Notes: generated from the letters alone by a model not told the origin. 64,000 nucleotides of DNA from JAUPKT01 sp964427855 (GCA_964427855.1 CAYRVH010000013.1:3256-67255); one strand, 5' to 3'. Counted from the first letter of the stretch, positions 41,540 to 50,633 are shown. A program made the numbers and translations.

Positions 41540-43114
41540 TCACTGCTCCTTTTGAGGGCCTGTTTCGCCCTTGTAGTACTCGACCAACGCGTTGACCAAC
41601 CCATCAATGGTGTACTGGTGAGCTTCCACGGCAACGCGTAAGCCAAGCCCACGGGCGGTCTCAGTGGTCACAGGACCGATGGACGCCGTTGTCACATTTT
41701 TCATCAGTTCGTCGATACGTTCCGAACCCACCATATCGACAAAATGGGAAACCGTCGAGGACGAGGTGAATGTCACGGCATGAATTGCCTTATTCTCGAA
41801 CATAGCGAGGATGGCCTCGACATCGAGGGTGTCCGGCTTTTCCGTGCGATAGACCGCAACGACATCCACCTGAGCGCCGGCGGCAGTCAATGCCAGAGGC
41901 AATGCGTCTCTGGCTTTTTCCGCCCTGGGGATGAGTATCTTCCGACCTTGGACCGCCAATCCCCGAAAGGCATCAATTAGTCCCTCAGTGACAAAGACAT
42001 CTGCAGTCAGCTCTACTTTGACGCCTCTCTCTGCCACTGCAGCAGCCGTGACTGGCCCAATGGCGGCAATTCTCGGCCCCTTCATTTCTCGAATATCATG
42101 AGTGAGATGAAGGAATCGCGTCATGAACCGTTCCACGCCATTTACTGATGTGAAAACGACCCAGTCATAGGTTTGTATGTTTCTGATAGAGTCGTCAAGG
42201 GCGGAGAAATCGTCTGGATCGCGAATGACTATTGTGGGGAACAGAATTGGCTGCCCTCCTAATTCTCTAATTTTCCCCGTGAGTTTCCCTGACTGTTCCC
42301 TTGTCCGAGTCACAAGGATGTTCTTGCCGAATAGTGGCTTGGTTTCAAACCAAGAAAGCCGTTCCGATAGAGACGCCACGGCGCCGACGACAATAACCGC
42401 AGGCGCTTTGATCCCCGCTTTTTCCGCTCTCTCAGGTAGATCACCCAACGTTGAAACAAGGGATTTTTGACGCGGCGTAGTCCCCCACTGAACTATGGCC
42501 GCCGCAGTTCTCGCATTCATGCCGCGGCTTGTAAGATTCTTACATATCTCTGTAAGATTTTTCATGCCCATCAGGAACACCAACGTACCAGGGCTTCGCG
42601 CCAACACATCCCAGTTAATGGCAGAGTCTTCTTTTTCAGGGTCTTCATGCCCAGTTACAAAAGTAACCATCGACGCGTGTTCTCTGTGAGTCACAGGTAT
42701 TCCTGCGTAGGCTGGCGCGCCAATTGCCGAGGTGACGCCTGGTATGACCTCAAAGGGTATACCGGCGGCCTTAAGCGCCTCGGCCTCCTCCCCTCCCCTG
42801 CCGAACAGAAAGGGATCCCCGCCTTTGAGGCGGACGACCGTCTTACCTTCACAGGCCTTTTCCACAAGTAGCGCATTGATATCTCTCTGTTTCAGCGTGT
42901 GCTGACTTCCCGTCTTCCCGACATAGACGAGCTCGGCGTCCGGCCGCGCCAGCGAGGTTAGTTCATGGCCGGCCAGATAGTCGTAGATGATAACATCGGC
43001 GGCCTTGATTTTTTTCTGAGCCTTGAGGGTGATGAGCTCCGGATCTCCTGGTCCGGCCCCTGCTAGATAAACAACCCCGTGAGAAGATGGTTTTCTTGGT
43101 AAGTCTCGCGCCAT
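41540..43114 (-). CDS. cobA-hemD: Uroporphyrinogen-III methyltransferase / uroporphyrinogen-III synthase fusion
   Basis: A 524-residue bifunctional enzyme. The first half is SUMT (CobA), with AGPGDPELITLKA, GGDPFLFGRGGEEAEAL and PGVTSAIGAPAYAGIPVTHRE; it doubly methylates uroporphyrinogen III to precorrin-2. The second half is HemD (from about LFGKNILVTRTREQ), with VVFTSVNGVERF, IAAIGPVTAAAV and VTFTSSSTVSHFV; it closes and inverts ring D of hydroxymethylbilane. The ATG at 43114 has GAGG six bases upstream and is preferred over a start 19 codons earlier. It is the last gene of the heme/siroheme operon. The fusion is common in clostridia and deltaproteobacteria and channels intermediates to siroheme. 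Confidence 0.95.
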   Translation of the reverse strand: MARDLPRKPSSHGVVYLAGAGPGDPELITLKAQKKIKAADVIIYDYLAGHELTSLARPDAELVYVGKTGSQHTLKQRDINALLVEKACEGKTVVRLKGGDPFLFGRGGEEAEALKAAGIPFEVIPGVTSAIGAPAYAGIPVTHREHASMVTFVTGHEDPEKEDSAINWDVLARSPGTLVFLMGMKNLTEICKNLTSRGMNARTAAAIVQWGTTPRQKSLVSTLGDLPERAEKAGIKAPAVIVVGAVASLSERLSWFETKPLFGKNILVTRTREQSGKLTGKIRELGGQPILFPTIVIRDPDDFSALDDSIRNIQTYDWVVFTSVNGVERFMTRFLHLTHDIREMKGPRIAAIGPVTAAAVAERGVKVELTADVFVTEGLIDAFRGLAVQGRKILIPRAEKARDALPLALTAAGAQVDVVAVYRTEKPDTLDVEAILAMFENKAIHAVTFTSSSTVSHFVDMVGSERIDELMKNVTTASIGPVTTETARGLGLRVAVEAHQYTIDGLVNALVEYYKGETGPQKEQ

Positions 43115-43249
43115 ACACGACCTCGCGTAAGTAATCGTAAAAAAAGGGGCATCATATGAACACAAACGCACAAGCTGGAAATTCTGAGTCTATCGGACTC
43201 AATGATACGCTTTTTCCATAAGCAGGCCCTTCATCCACATGAGCAGCAT

Positions 43250-44188
43250 TTACAGATGGCCAGGTTTCCAGTCGCGTCCTAACACCTTTTTAAGGATTTC
43301 TGACGCCCCTCGAGAAAGGAGTTTCTCTGCCAAAAGAGCCCCATCTTTGACATCTATTGAGTTTCCTACATATTCATCTTGCACTCTTGGGTGGCCGCTC
43401 GGATGAACGACGGCGGCCAAACAGCGAAATCCCCCGTCCACCGACATGCAATGCGCCGCCATGGGCACCTGGCACCCGCCGCCCATTCTGTAAAGGAAGG
43501 CCCTTTCCATCTCAACGCATTTTTCGGTAATGTGATCATTCAAGGCCGCCACTTTTTCCCCCACAACAGCGTCGTCTTCCCTGGTTTCAACGGCGAGTGC
43601 GCCTTGCCCTATAGCCGGTATGAATACGTTGGGATCCAAATATGAGGCTATCCGGCGGGAATAACCCATTCGCAAGAGACCCGCCGCGGCCAAGACGATT
43701 CCTGCGAGCCTTTCTGACTCTATCTTTTTTATCCTCGTCTCCACGTTCCCTCTTATGGGAACGATCTCCATCTGAGGGTGCCTGTTGAGGATAAACGCGC
43801 CGCGTCTCAGGCTCGATGTCCCAATCCGTGCTCCTGGCCTCAGGTCTTCGAGAAGAGTCACATCGGCGGCCAAGAACACGTCGCGAGGGTCCTCACGTTT
43901 TAAAAATGCGCTGACGCACAGCCCACGAGGGAGTTCCGTAGGCAGGTCTTTGAGGGAGTGAACAGCGAGGTCTATGGAGCCGGCGAGAAGGCTGTCCTCG
44001 ATTTCCTTTGTGAAAAGGCCTTTTCCACCGATATATGCGAGGGGGGCATCCAGGATGCGATCTCCCTTGGTCTTTATGACTATTAATTCGCAGCTGATTT
44101 CAGGATGAACTCTCTCGAGTTCCGAGGCAACATAACGCGCTTGCCATAGGGCGAGAGCGCTTCCGCGAGTCCCAATTCTAAATCTCAT
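43250..44188 (-). CDS. hemC: Hydroxymethylbilane synthase (porphobilinogen deaminase)
   Basis: A 312-residue enzyme that links four porphobilinogens into hydroxymethylbilane. It has the opening FRIGTRGSALALWQA, the basic substrate-binding KGLFTKEIEDSLL and SLKDLPTELP, GTSSLRRGA, and the cysteine carrying the dipyrromethane cofactor in GGGCQVPMA. The ATG at 44188 lies inside the last codons of hemA, giving an 11-base overlap; a GTG two codons upstream is an alternative. Tight coupling with hemA keeps the early steps of tetrapyrrole synthesis in step. hemB is not in the window. Confidence 0.96.
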   Translation of the reverse strand: MRFRIGTRGSALALWQARYVASELERVHPEISCELIVIKTKGDRILDAPLAYIGGKGLFTKEIEDSLLAGSIDLAVHSLKDLPTELPRGLCVSAFLKREDPRDVFLAADVTLLEDLRPGARIGTSSLRRGAFILNRHPQMEIVPIRGNVETRIKKIESERLAGIVLAAAGLLRMGYSRRIASYLDPNVFIPAIGQGALAVETREDDAVVGEKVAALNDHITEKCVEMERAFLYRMGGGCQVPMAAHCMSVDGGFRCLAAVVHPSGHPRVQDEYVGNSIDVKDGALLAEKLLSRGASEILKKVLGRDWKPGHL

Positions 44189-45509
44189 CCCCACGCTTCT
44201 TTTCTAAATCATTGTCCTCTTGAGACGACAAGTCAGTCTCACCGCTCAGAGCGAAGAGCTCTTGCGCCACATCCACGTAAAGACTTTGTTTTGCCTTGGA
44301 TTTGGTCCTTTTAAGACATGAGATAGGATAGTGGGCTATCTTGTTGACGATGGATCGAGTAATTATCTCGACCGTTTCCCGTTGCTCGGGCGTGAGGCCT
44401 GCGAGCTTTCCGTTGCATCGAGCCAACTCGGATAGTCTTATTTCCTCCAGTTTGTTTCTGATGCCGACCAGAGTCGGCGTGCAGCTCAAAGAGACAGTCC
44501 ATTCCATAAACTTGGCGGTTTCTTCATCTACGATCTTTTCTGCTCTCATGGCTTCGTGCCGTCTCTCCGTGAGATTTTCTGCCGCGATCGTTTGCAAGTC
44601 ATCGATATTGTATAGGTACACGCCGTCCAGTTCGTTCACGCTTGGCTCCACATCACGCGGCAATGCGATATCAATGAGGAAAAGTGGCCGGTACCGCCTT
44701 TTCTTCATTATCTTTTCTACCTGATCCTTTCGGATGAGGCTCTCGCAGCTTCCTGTTGACGTGATGATGACGTCTGCTTCCAAAAGATAATGCGTGAGCG
44801 CATCGAGGGTGTCCGCCCTGCCGTTTAGGCGATTGGCCAAAAGGCAGGCGTTTTCCAACGTCCTATTGAGGACTACCGGGGGATTGGTCACGTGGCCCAC
44901 GAGGTGCCGAGCAGCAAGTTCAGCCATTTCGCCGGCGCCTAACAGCAACACACATGCGCTTTTAAGGTCGCCGAGGATCTTTTTGGCCAGCTCCACCGCT
45001 ACATAGGCGACAGATACCGCGGCAAGCGCCACTCCTGTTTCACTTCGAACGCGTTTAGCGGTAAAAAAGGCTTTGTGCATGAGCCTATTTAGGATTGGAC
45101 CGGTGGCATTCGCGTAAGTAGCTCGACGATAGCCCTCTTTTACTTGGCCCAATATCTGGGGCTCCCCGAGCACCATCGAGTCGAGGCTGGCAGCCACTCG
45201 GAACAAATGATGAACTGCGTCTCGTCCTCTCTTGACATATAAGAATTTAGAAAAGGATTTTTCGGGTACGCCGTGAATGTCGGAGACGAGTTGAATGACC
45301 TTGTCTGTGACGTGCGCTGCTATTTCTGCAACGAGGAGCACCTCCGAACGGTTACAGGTGGAGACAACCACGGCCTCGCTTACTCCCCTGATGGTGAGAA
45401 ACCTCCTCGTGGTAGCCCCGTCTTCATTGCCCGGAAAGGTGATCAGCTCGCGAATAGATACCGGGGCCGTGCAATGGTTCAGTCCAACAAGGACAATCTC
45501 TTGCTTCAT
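44178..45509 (-). CDS. hemA: Glutamyl-tRNA reductase
   Basis: A 443-residue enzyme that reduces glutamyl-tRNA to glutamate-1-semialdehyde, the first committed step of C5 tetrapyrrole synthesis. The catalytic cysteine lies in VVSTCNRSEV, followed by SLDSMVLGEPQILGQVKEGY and the NADPH-binding LLLGAGEMAELAARHL. The true ATG at 45509 overlaps the stop of the ccsA-like gene as ATGA; the much longer frame upstream would overlap that gene and is rejected. C-terminal residues after about 400 form the dimerisation helix and an acidic tail. The matching aminomutase (true HemL) is not seen here. Confidence 0.96.
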   Translation of the reverse strand: MKQEIVLVGLNHCTAPVSIRELITFPGNEDGATTRRFLTIRGVSEAVVVSTCNRSEVLLVAEIAAHVTDKVIQLVSDIHGVPEKSFSKFLYVKRGRDAVHHLFRVAASLDSMVLGEPQILGQVKEGYRRATYANATGPILNRLMHKAFFTAKRVRSETGVALAAVSVAYVAVELAKKILGDLKSACVLLLGAGEMAELAARHLVGHVTNPPVVLNRTLENACLLANRLNGRADTLDALTHYLLEADVIITSTGSCESLIRKDQVEKIMKKRRYRPLFLIDIALPRDVEPSVNELDGVYLYNIDDLQTIAAENLTERRHEAMRAEKIVDEETAKFMEWTVSLSCTPTLVGIRNKLEEIRLSELARCNGKLAGLTPEQRETVEIITRSIVNKIAHYPISCLKRTKSKAKQSLYVDVAQELFALSGETDLSSQEDNDLEKKRGDEI

Positions 45510-46351
45510 GTTCGTGACGCTCCGATGCCTGGTCCCGAGATTGCGTGGTGGCCGCCAAGCAGCGTGCTCACCCCGATAAAAGTGAACATGACCAAGATGA
45601 ATCCCAGGATGGCCAGCCAGGCCGCCTTTTTCCCACGCCATCCGAGAACAATTCTTTGATGTACCATGGCCGCATAGGTAAACCACGTAATAAGGGTCCA
45701 CGTCTCCTTGGGGTCCCAACTCCAGTACTGACCCCATGCGCTGTTGGCCCACAGCGCGCCCGAGAGAATTCCTACGGTCAGGAGGCAGAAGCCCAACGGC
45801 AGCCCATGTCGGTTCATCTTGTCCAAGGTCTCTAGAGAAGGAAGCAACCTATGCAACCTGCCTATGCGTTTGCCTTTGATGAGCCATTCCTGAAAAATAT
45901 AGAGGATGCCTCCTACCGCCATAAGCGCAAAAACTGCATTCCCCGCGAGGGCAAAAATAACATGGATGGGAAGCCACCAACTGTGAAGAATGGGTGCCAC
46001 AGGGCCTTGAATCTGGTATGAAAATGCGGCGCCTAACAGCATTAAGCCCGCAGCCATCGGGGTTACCACAGCCCCGAGAACCGGTATTGAGAGCCTGCGA
46101 TCCAAAAAAATGAAAAGCCCCACGATGAGCCAGGCGAGGAATGAAAGAGCGTCGAAGTACGTCCCCAATGGGAAAAACCCGTACACAACAGCTCTATGAA
46201 TGAACGACAGCGCCTGTAGGCCCAGCCCAATTTGAGAGCATATCGAAGACACGGACTCCACTCTCGATGAGGAGGTGAACAGAAAGACCACGTACCCCGC
46301 TGCCGCCGCGAGATAAGAGATCAATGCTGCCTGAAAAAAGATGAGGTCCAA
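45506..46351 (-). CDS. CcsA/HemX-like cytochrome c assembly membrane protein
   Basis: A 281-residue membrane protein with eight hydrophobic segments. It carries the tryptophan-rich heme-handling motif WGQYWSWDPKETW and flanking histidines (HSWWLPIHV, AMVHQR, LLGGHHA), as in CcsA/CcsB/ResC of system II cytochrome c maturation and in HemX. HemX-type proteins are often linked to hemA and influence its level; cytochrome c biogenesis members move heme across the membrane. The gene is translationally coupled to hemA by a four-base overlap. TTG 46351 is the likely start. No CcsB/ResB partner is adjacent, so a HemX-like role is as likely as cytochrome assembly. Confidence 0.85.
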   Translation of the reverse strand: MDLIFFQAALISYLAAAAGYVVFLFTSSSRVESVSSICSQIGLGLQALSFIHRAVVYGFFPLGTYFDALSFLAWLIVGLFIFLDRRLSIPVLGAVVTPMAAGLMLLGAAFSYQIQGPVAPILHSWWLPIHVIFALAGNAVFALMAVGGILYIFQEWLIKGKRIGRLHRLLPSLETLDKMNRHGLPLGFCLLTVGILSGALWANSAWGQYWSWDPKETWTLITWFTYAAMVHQRIVLGWRGKKAAWLAILGFILVMFTFIGVSTLLGGHHAISGPGIGASRT

Positions 46352-46352
46352 T

Positions 46353-47051
46353 CTATTCCCACTTGAGCAAAGCGTTGTTTGCTGTGTCCCCCAGGGCCGA
46401 TTCAGGACTCAAATCGGAGGGGAGGATGGAGGTGAGTATTTCAAAAACTCGGTCCTTATTGTTTGCTCTCAAAGCTTCCAAAAGCTCCGAGTTGACCAGA
46501 GCCCCAAAAACCCTTTTGTTCTCGTCCGATGTCTTCCCCTGGCGTATGATCTCTCTGCGCAATTCACCCATCAGTTTCGTCATTTGCGCATATTCAGGTC
46601 CAAAGTGCTTTTGCAAGTCCTCTCGAATCCTTTTGGCCAAAGCCGGGGATGCACCTCCCGTGGAAACGGCGATCATTAGGTCTCCCTGGGTTATCACCGC
46701 GGGTACAATGAAAGTGCAGAGGTCGGGCATGTCAGCAATATTGCAAGGAATCCTCCGCTGGGAAGCAGCCCCATAGATCGCCGCGTTTGCCTCGCGGTTA
46801 TTTGTTGTTCCGAAAACCATGATTGGATCAGGAACACGGTCCAGGATGCTCTCCCGAAATTCTTCCTCAATCCATTGGATCTGCCCTGCGCCCACAAGGT
46901 CGTGCATTTCTGGTTTCAATTGAGGGGCAATGACGACCACCTTTGCCCCGCAGGCAAGCAGCCCCAATGTCTTGCGGAGAGCCACGCTGCCGCCGCCGAC
47001 CACCACGGCCGTCTTATTTTGAACGTTGAGCATGATTGGGTAAGGCCTCAA
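46353..47051 (-). CDS. Precorrin-2 dehydrogenase / sirohydrochlorin ferrochelatase-like (CysG N-terminal type)
   Basis: A protein of about 232 residues matching the N-terminal half of siroheme synthase (Met8p/SirC type). It has the dinucleotide motif VVVGGGSVALRKTLGLL, VFGTTNNREANAAIY and the helical IVPAVITQGDLMIAVSTGGASPALAKRIREDL. It oxidises precorrin-2 to sirohydrochlorin and may insert iron. The CobA-HemD fusion downstream supplies precorrin-2, so this operon can make siroheme. The start is uncertain; TTG 47051 with AGGAG about nine bases upstream is preferred, while ATG 47033 is possible. It heads the block sirC-ccsA-hemA-hemC-cobA/hemD. Confidence 0.9.
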   Translation of the reverse strand: MRPYPIMLNVQNKTAVVVGGGSVALRKTLGLLACGAKVVVIAPQLKPEMHDLVGAGQIQWIEEEFRESILDRVPDPIMVFGTTNNREANAAIYGAASQRRIPCNIADMPDLCTFIVPAVITQGDLMIAVSTGGASPALAKRIREDLQKHFGPEYAQMTKLMGELRREIIRQGKTSDENKRVFGALVNSELLEALRANNKDRVFEILTSILPSDLSPESALGDTANNALLKWE

Positions 47052-47102
47052 TCCGACTGACTCCTCATGAAAGTTTCCTCCAATAGCGCCTTTCCTCAAT
47101 AC

Positions 47103-47834
47103 TCAAAGGGTGAAAAACTCTCGAGGCTTGCGAAAAAAATCTTTGTAGAACCGGTACGGCGATGTTTCCTCGTATGATATGGGGGATATCGTATCCTGAT
47201 CAAAAGAAAGTATCTGTGCATCAGGATAAGCCAATATTATCGGGGAAAGCGTTGCAATAATGTATTGTCTCGCGCCGCCGTTGATGTTCTTTTGCAGTAT
47301 TTTTACAAACTCCACCTGATTTTCGGGAGAAAGCGCAGCCTCGGGCTCGTCTAAGATATACAGGCCGTCGAGCTGAAAACAATACGATTGGAAAAAGGCC
47401 AGGAAGGACTCTCCGTGGGATAGTGTATTCAGCGACTTCCCTCCAAAGTACTTCTCTCTTCCTGGGTCATCTGTAATGATATCGTCCAAAGAACTGGCGA
47501 AGTTGAAGAATGCTTCAGCTCGAAAATAAAAGCCATATGGGCGCCACGAGGTGAAATGGAGCGAGATGTATCGAGCAAGCTGCGTTTCATAAGGATTCTG
47601 GTGAGACGTATGCATTTTCCCACCGCCCCACGGTAACAGTCCGCATTTACGGGCGATTGCATCTAAGAGCACGGACTTGCCTGTCCCGTTGGCCCCGGTG
47701 AACAGAGTCGCAGGCCTTTGAAACGCAATCTCCGGAGTGGCTTCCAAGATTTTCACGTTGAAGGGATAGACATCTCTTCGGGGGAATTTGTCAGAGTGAA
47801 TGGTAACGGCCGTAAGGTACATAGTGTTATCCAA
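47103..47834 (-). CDS. AAA-type ATPase (ABC-ATPase-like, COG3910 type)
   Basis: A 243-residue stand-alone ATPase with an ABC-like nucleotide-binding domain. Walker A is TGANGTGKSVL, the signature-like motif is LSHGESFL, and Walker B is LYILDEPEAALSP, with the switch region IATLSPIIL. There is no transmembrane domain or associated permease, so it is not a typical transporter component. Related proteins are conserved but of unknown function. It lies about 50 bases ahead of the siroheme/heme operon and 24 bases behind a DUF6125-like gene on the same strand; a functional link is unproven. Confidence 0.85.
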   Translation of the reverse strand: MDNTMYLTAVTIHSDKFPRRDVYPFNVKILEATPEIAFQRPATLFTGANGTGKSVLLDAIARKCGLLPWGGGKMHTSHQNPYETQLARYISLHFTSWRPYGFYFRAEAFFNFASSLDDIITDDPGREKYFGGKSLNTLSHGESFLAFFQSYCFQLDGLYILDEPEAALSPENQVEFVKILQKNINGGARQYIIATLSPIILAYPDAQILSFDQDTISPISYEETSPYRFYKDFFRKPREFFTL

Positions 47835-47858
47835 TGTGGCGCTCGATTCCCCTCATAG

Positions 47859-48356
47859 TCAAACCGTGAAGCGCCATTGGCAAAACCGATCGACAGGGTG
47901 TGGATCAGGCGGGGCGTGAAGACACTCCACCCGAATTCGAGGATCAATGGCTCTCGCAAAGGATATGAACTCGGCCTCATGCATCCCTTTACACGCATAT
48001 TCCCCTAGATTCCTGCGAATTCTGGCTACTTGCGTTGGACATTCTGGTACGGATATGAGCACCTCATCTCCGCACACGCTGACATCGTAGCCCACTATGA
48101 TCGACCACGGAAAATATTTCAAGGCTTTCACAAAGCCTTGCAGACCTCTTTCTTCTATGTGAAAGCGTTGGAGAATATCCTTTGCAGCCATGCCCGCGAC
48201 TCTACCCCACACTCGCTCGTTAAAGTGATCTGCTTTGCCAGACCCGAATTCCTCTTCCACAAAAACGTACCAAAATGCATCCACCACGCGGTAGTGCCAT
48301 AATAAGAAGTCCAAATACTTCCGCTGTTCTTCAGATGTCATTTGGTCGAATATCAT
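47859..48356 (-). CDS. DUF6125-like cysteine-containing protein
   Basis: A 165-residue protein rich in aromatic residues. The N-terminal half is helical (LDFLLWHYRVVDAFWYVFVEEEFG); the C-terminal half has conserved-looking cysteines in PECPTQVARIRR, YACKGMHEAEF, IRVECLHAPPDPHP and FCQWRF. This pattern recalls DUF6125 and L-2-amino-thiazoline-4-carboxylate-hydrolase-like proteins of anaerobes. The spacing of cysteines could hold a metal or small ligand, but no function is established. It is followed by the stand-alone ATPase gene after 24 bases. The assignment is from recalled family pattern only. Confidence 0.6.
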   Translation of the reverse strand: MIFDQMTSEEQRKYLDFLLWHYRVVDAFWYVFVEEEFGSGKADHFNERVWGRVAGMAAKDILQRFHIEERGLQGFVKALKYFPWSIIVGYDVSVCGDEVLISVPECPTQVARIRRNLGEYACKGMHEAEFISFARAIDPRIRVECLHAPPDPHPVDRFCQWRFTV

Positions 48357-48500
48357 GTTTCACCTTTTCATTACTCCAGCAGACGCCCTCGCGATCTTTT
48401 ACTCGCTCGCCGCTCGTCCGAGACAACATGACTGCACGCCCAATCCCTGAAAATCCAAGTGGTAGGACATCAAATGCCCATAAACCAACCACGCCTCTCC

Positions 48501-49715
48501 TTACCCAGCCGGAACCACACTATATACATGAACGTCCTGTTGCACATTCTTGAAATGCATGTAGCCGCGATCGAAAAGCGTCGTTGTGTCCCTTATTCTT
48601 CGGGCCGTTTCAGGTCCGACAAGTATGTCCCCTTCCTTTGCGGCCGCCGCCAAACGAGCCGCGAGGTTGGTGACAGACCCGGCGGCAGTAAAGGTTGTCC
48701 TTGTTCCCGCAATTCCCGAAAACTTGCTCATGCCCACGGAGGCTATCCCCGAGTTTATGCCCATGTTTACCACAACAGGGAAGAAAATACCTCGCAGTTC
48801 TTCATTGATCTCTAGAGTGCGCCGTCGAATTTCGAGCGCTGCAGCTACCGCGTTCAATGCGTTTGTGTCCTCTGGACCTTGAAAAATGGCCATGAGACCG
48901 TCCCCGGCCGTCTCGTTCACGTCGCCGTCTTGGCTATAGATCACGTCGAGATAACTCGAGAAATATTTTTCTACGATGAAGCTCACTTTATCCGAAGTGA
49001 GAAATTCGCTGAGCCGGGTGTAATCTGCGAGGTCAAGAAAAAGAATCGAAACGTCTCGCTCCACACGATCCAATTCCGGCGCGTCCGGATTTTTTTCTAT
49101 GATACGCTTCACGGTCTCAGGGACAAAGGGTCGGATGTGTCCAAGGATTCGCTCGAGCGTCACCTTCTCTCGCGCCATCACCGAGTACCGTTTGGCATTG
49201 AGGATAGCATTAGTAGCCAGTTCGACAAGATCCTTGAGGAGAATCATATCCCTATCTCGGAGCGGACAATCGCGACGAGTAACGACGTTCAGCACAGCTA
49301 ATGGTATCTGCCCATCGTAAATTGGCAGGGCAACCTCACAAACATGGTCTGTTGGCCAATTATCGGTAAACTCGGACACTGAGTCTTCCTTTGACAACGT
49401 ACAATATGAAACAGCTATCGGTTTGGTGAGGGCCTCTTGGACAATTCTCTTACCTCGCTTGCACTGGTGGCAGTTGATGTGCTCCTTTTTCATCGTACAG
49501 TGCAGCGGCCTTGTATAATGTATCGCATCTGGGTCAACTAGGATCAGGCACGCCTCTTGCGCCTGAGGCACGGTAATTTTGACTTCGTCTCTGATTATTT
49601 CCAAGATATCAGATATGTTGAGGCACGAGGTCATTTTCTTGGCGACGCGGAAGAGGTTTTGAAATCTTTCCTCGTACATGAGCCGCTCTGTAAGGGTTAA
49701 GGTGTCATTGGTCAT
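48501..49715 (-). CDS. GAF-domain class III nucleotide cyclase with cysteine-rich sensor
   Basis: A 404-residue protein with an N-terminal GAF-like sensor (about 15-180) and a C-terminal class III cyclase domain. The metal-binding aspartates are in ILFLDLADYT and ETAGDGLMAIF, and the transition-state Asn and Arg are in SVTNLAARLAAA. The residue at the usual adenine-selecting lysine (before GD) is Glu and the partner position is Thr, so ATP versus GTP preference is unclear. The sensor contains closely placed cysteines (C73, C82, C85, then C105 and C126 from the Met at 49715) that could bind an Fe-S cluster or metal. The start at 49715 is a best guess. Confidence 0.83.
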   Translation of the reverse strand: MTNDTLTLTERLMYEERFQNLFRVAKKMTSCLNISDILEIIRDEVKITVPQAQEACLILVDPDAIHYTRPLHCTMKKEHINCHQCKRGKRIVQEALTKPIAVSYCTLSKEDSVSEFTDNWPTDHVCEVALPIYDGQIPLAVLNVVTRRDCPLRDRDMILLKDLVELATNAILNAKRYSVMAREKVTLERILGHIRPFVPETVKRIIEKNPDAPELDRVERDVSILFLDLADYTRLSEFLTSDKVSFIVEKYFSSYLDVIYSQDGDVNETAGDGLMAIFQGPEDTNALNAVAAALEIRRRTLEINEELRGIFFPVVVNMGINSGIASVGMSKFSGIAGTRTTFTAAGSVTNLAARLAAAAKEGDILVGPETARRIRDTTTLFDRGYMHFKNVQQDVHVYSVVPAG

Positions 49716-49902
49716 GATTCCGGCCGCGCACATTCTGTATAATAAATTAGCCAAATTGATAACCAGTGCTGCATCATACTACGTTGGCTCGCACAGTTCC
49801 AGCCTGTTCTCTGTTTGATGCCGCGCTGATCCTATTGTGAACGACTCCATCATCTGGTAAATGTGGATAAAATGCATTCTCGACCGATGAAAGGACTGAC
49901 CC

Positions 49903-50262
49903 ATGTCGCGGATCCTCTTTGGCGTGATGGCATGTGCGACGGTGCTCTCGATAGTTGTTCCTAATTATGCTCAACAAAAGTATCAGCTTCCGGACGTCCG
50001 TTCCCTAAAACATATTACCACGTCCCAATCGGATCATGCCAGCGATATACCGGGCAAAGAAACCACCATGGATTTTTATTCCGCGCCCAATGGACAGGTC
50101 ATTACCATTTATTCTTATCGCAACAGACCTGTGGCATTCAGCACCCATTCAAACAACGATGTGCAGAACACCTACCGATTATTCATGGACTTGACTGGAG
50201 AGGGGTTGTTTCAGGAGGTAGATCGATCGCGACCCTGGCAGCTCCCGGCATGGGCGAGATAG
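49903..50262 (+). CDS. Small exported hypothetical protein
   Basis: A 119-residue protein with a signal peptide (hydrophobic residues about 4-19, cleavage likely after NYA). The mature part is short, hydrophilic and without recognised motifs; it is rich in Ser, Asp and Tyr and has FYSAPNGQVITIYSYRNRP, a beta-like stretch. AAGGA lies eight bases ahead of the ATG. It is followed by hypA after 26 bases on the same strand, but an exported protein and a nickel chaperone have no obvious link. Function unknown. Confidence 0.7.
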   Translation: MSRILFGVMACATVLSIVVPNYAQQKYQLPDVRSLKHITTSQSDHASDIPGKETTMDFYSAPNGQVITIYSYRNRPVAFSTHSNNDVQNTYRLFMDLTGEGLFQEVDRSRPWQLPAWAR

Positions 50263-50288
50263 CCCCTCACGATGAAACGAGTGACGTG

Positions 50289-50633
50289 ATGCATGAAATG
50301 GCCATAGTGCAGAGCATGCTCGATATCCTGGAGGTGCAAGCAAAAAGGCACGGAGCTGCAAAAATCATATCGGTTAGTTTGGAATTTGGGGTCCTTACAG
50401 CGGTCGTGCCAGCCGCAATCCAGTTCGCGTTTGAGATTCTCTCCAAAGGCGGTTTGGCGGAGGGCGCGCGGTTAGACATTACAATCATTCCCTTAAAAGC
50501 GGTCTGCCAGGAGTGTCATAAAGAAATCGTGATGGAAGATTACGACCCATTTTGTCCTCAGTGCGGTTCATCCGCCCTTCACATACTCGAGGGACGAGAC
50601 GAAATGAAAGTTGCTTCCATGGAAATAGAATAA
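50289..50633 (+). CDS. hypA: Hydrogenase nickel incorporation protein HypA
   Basis: A 115-residue nickel metallochaperone. It starts MHE, whose His2 contributes to the nickel site, and has the structural zinc site C73, C76, C89, C92 (CQECHK and CPQCGS). HypA with HypB delivers nickel to [NiFe] hydrogenase large subunits or to urease. The ATG at 50289 is chosen because the N-terminal MHE is invariant; 13 extra upstream codons in the frame are not coding. No other hyp gene or true hydrogenase is in the window, and the hydrogenase-like complex at 25-33 kb lacks nickel ligands, so the client enzyme must be elsewhere. Confidence 0.93.
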   Translation: MHEMAIVQSMLDILEVQAKRHGAAKIISVSLEFGVLTAVVPAAIQFAFEILSKGGLAEGARLDITIIPLKAVCQECHKEIVMEDYDPFCPQCGSSALHILEGRDEMKVASMEIE

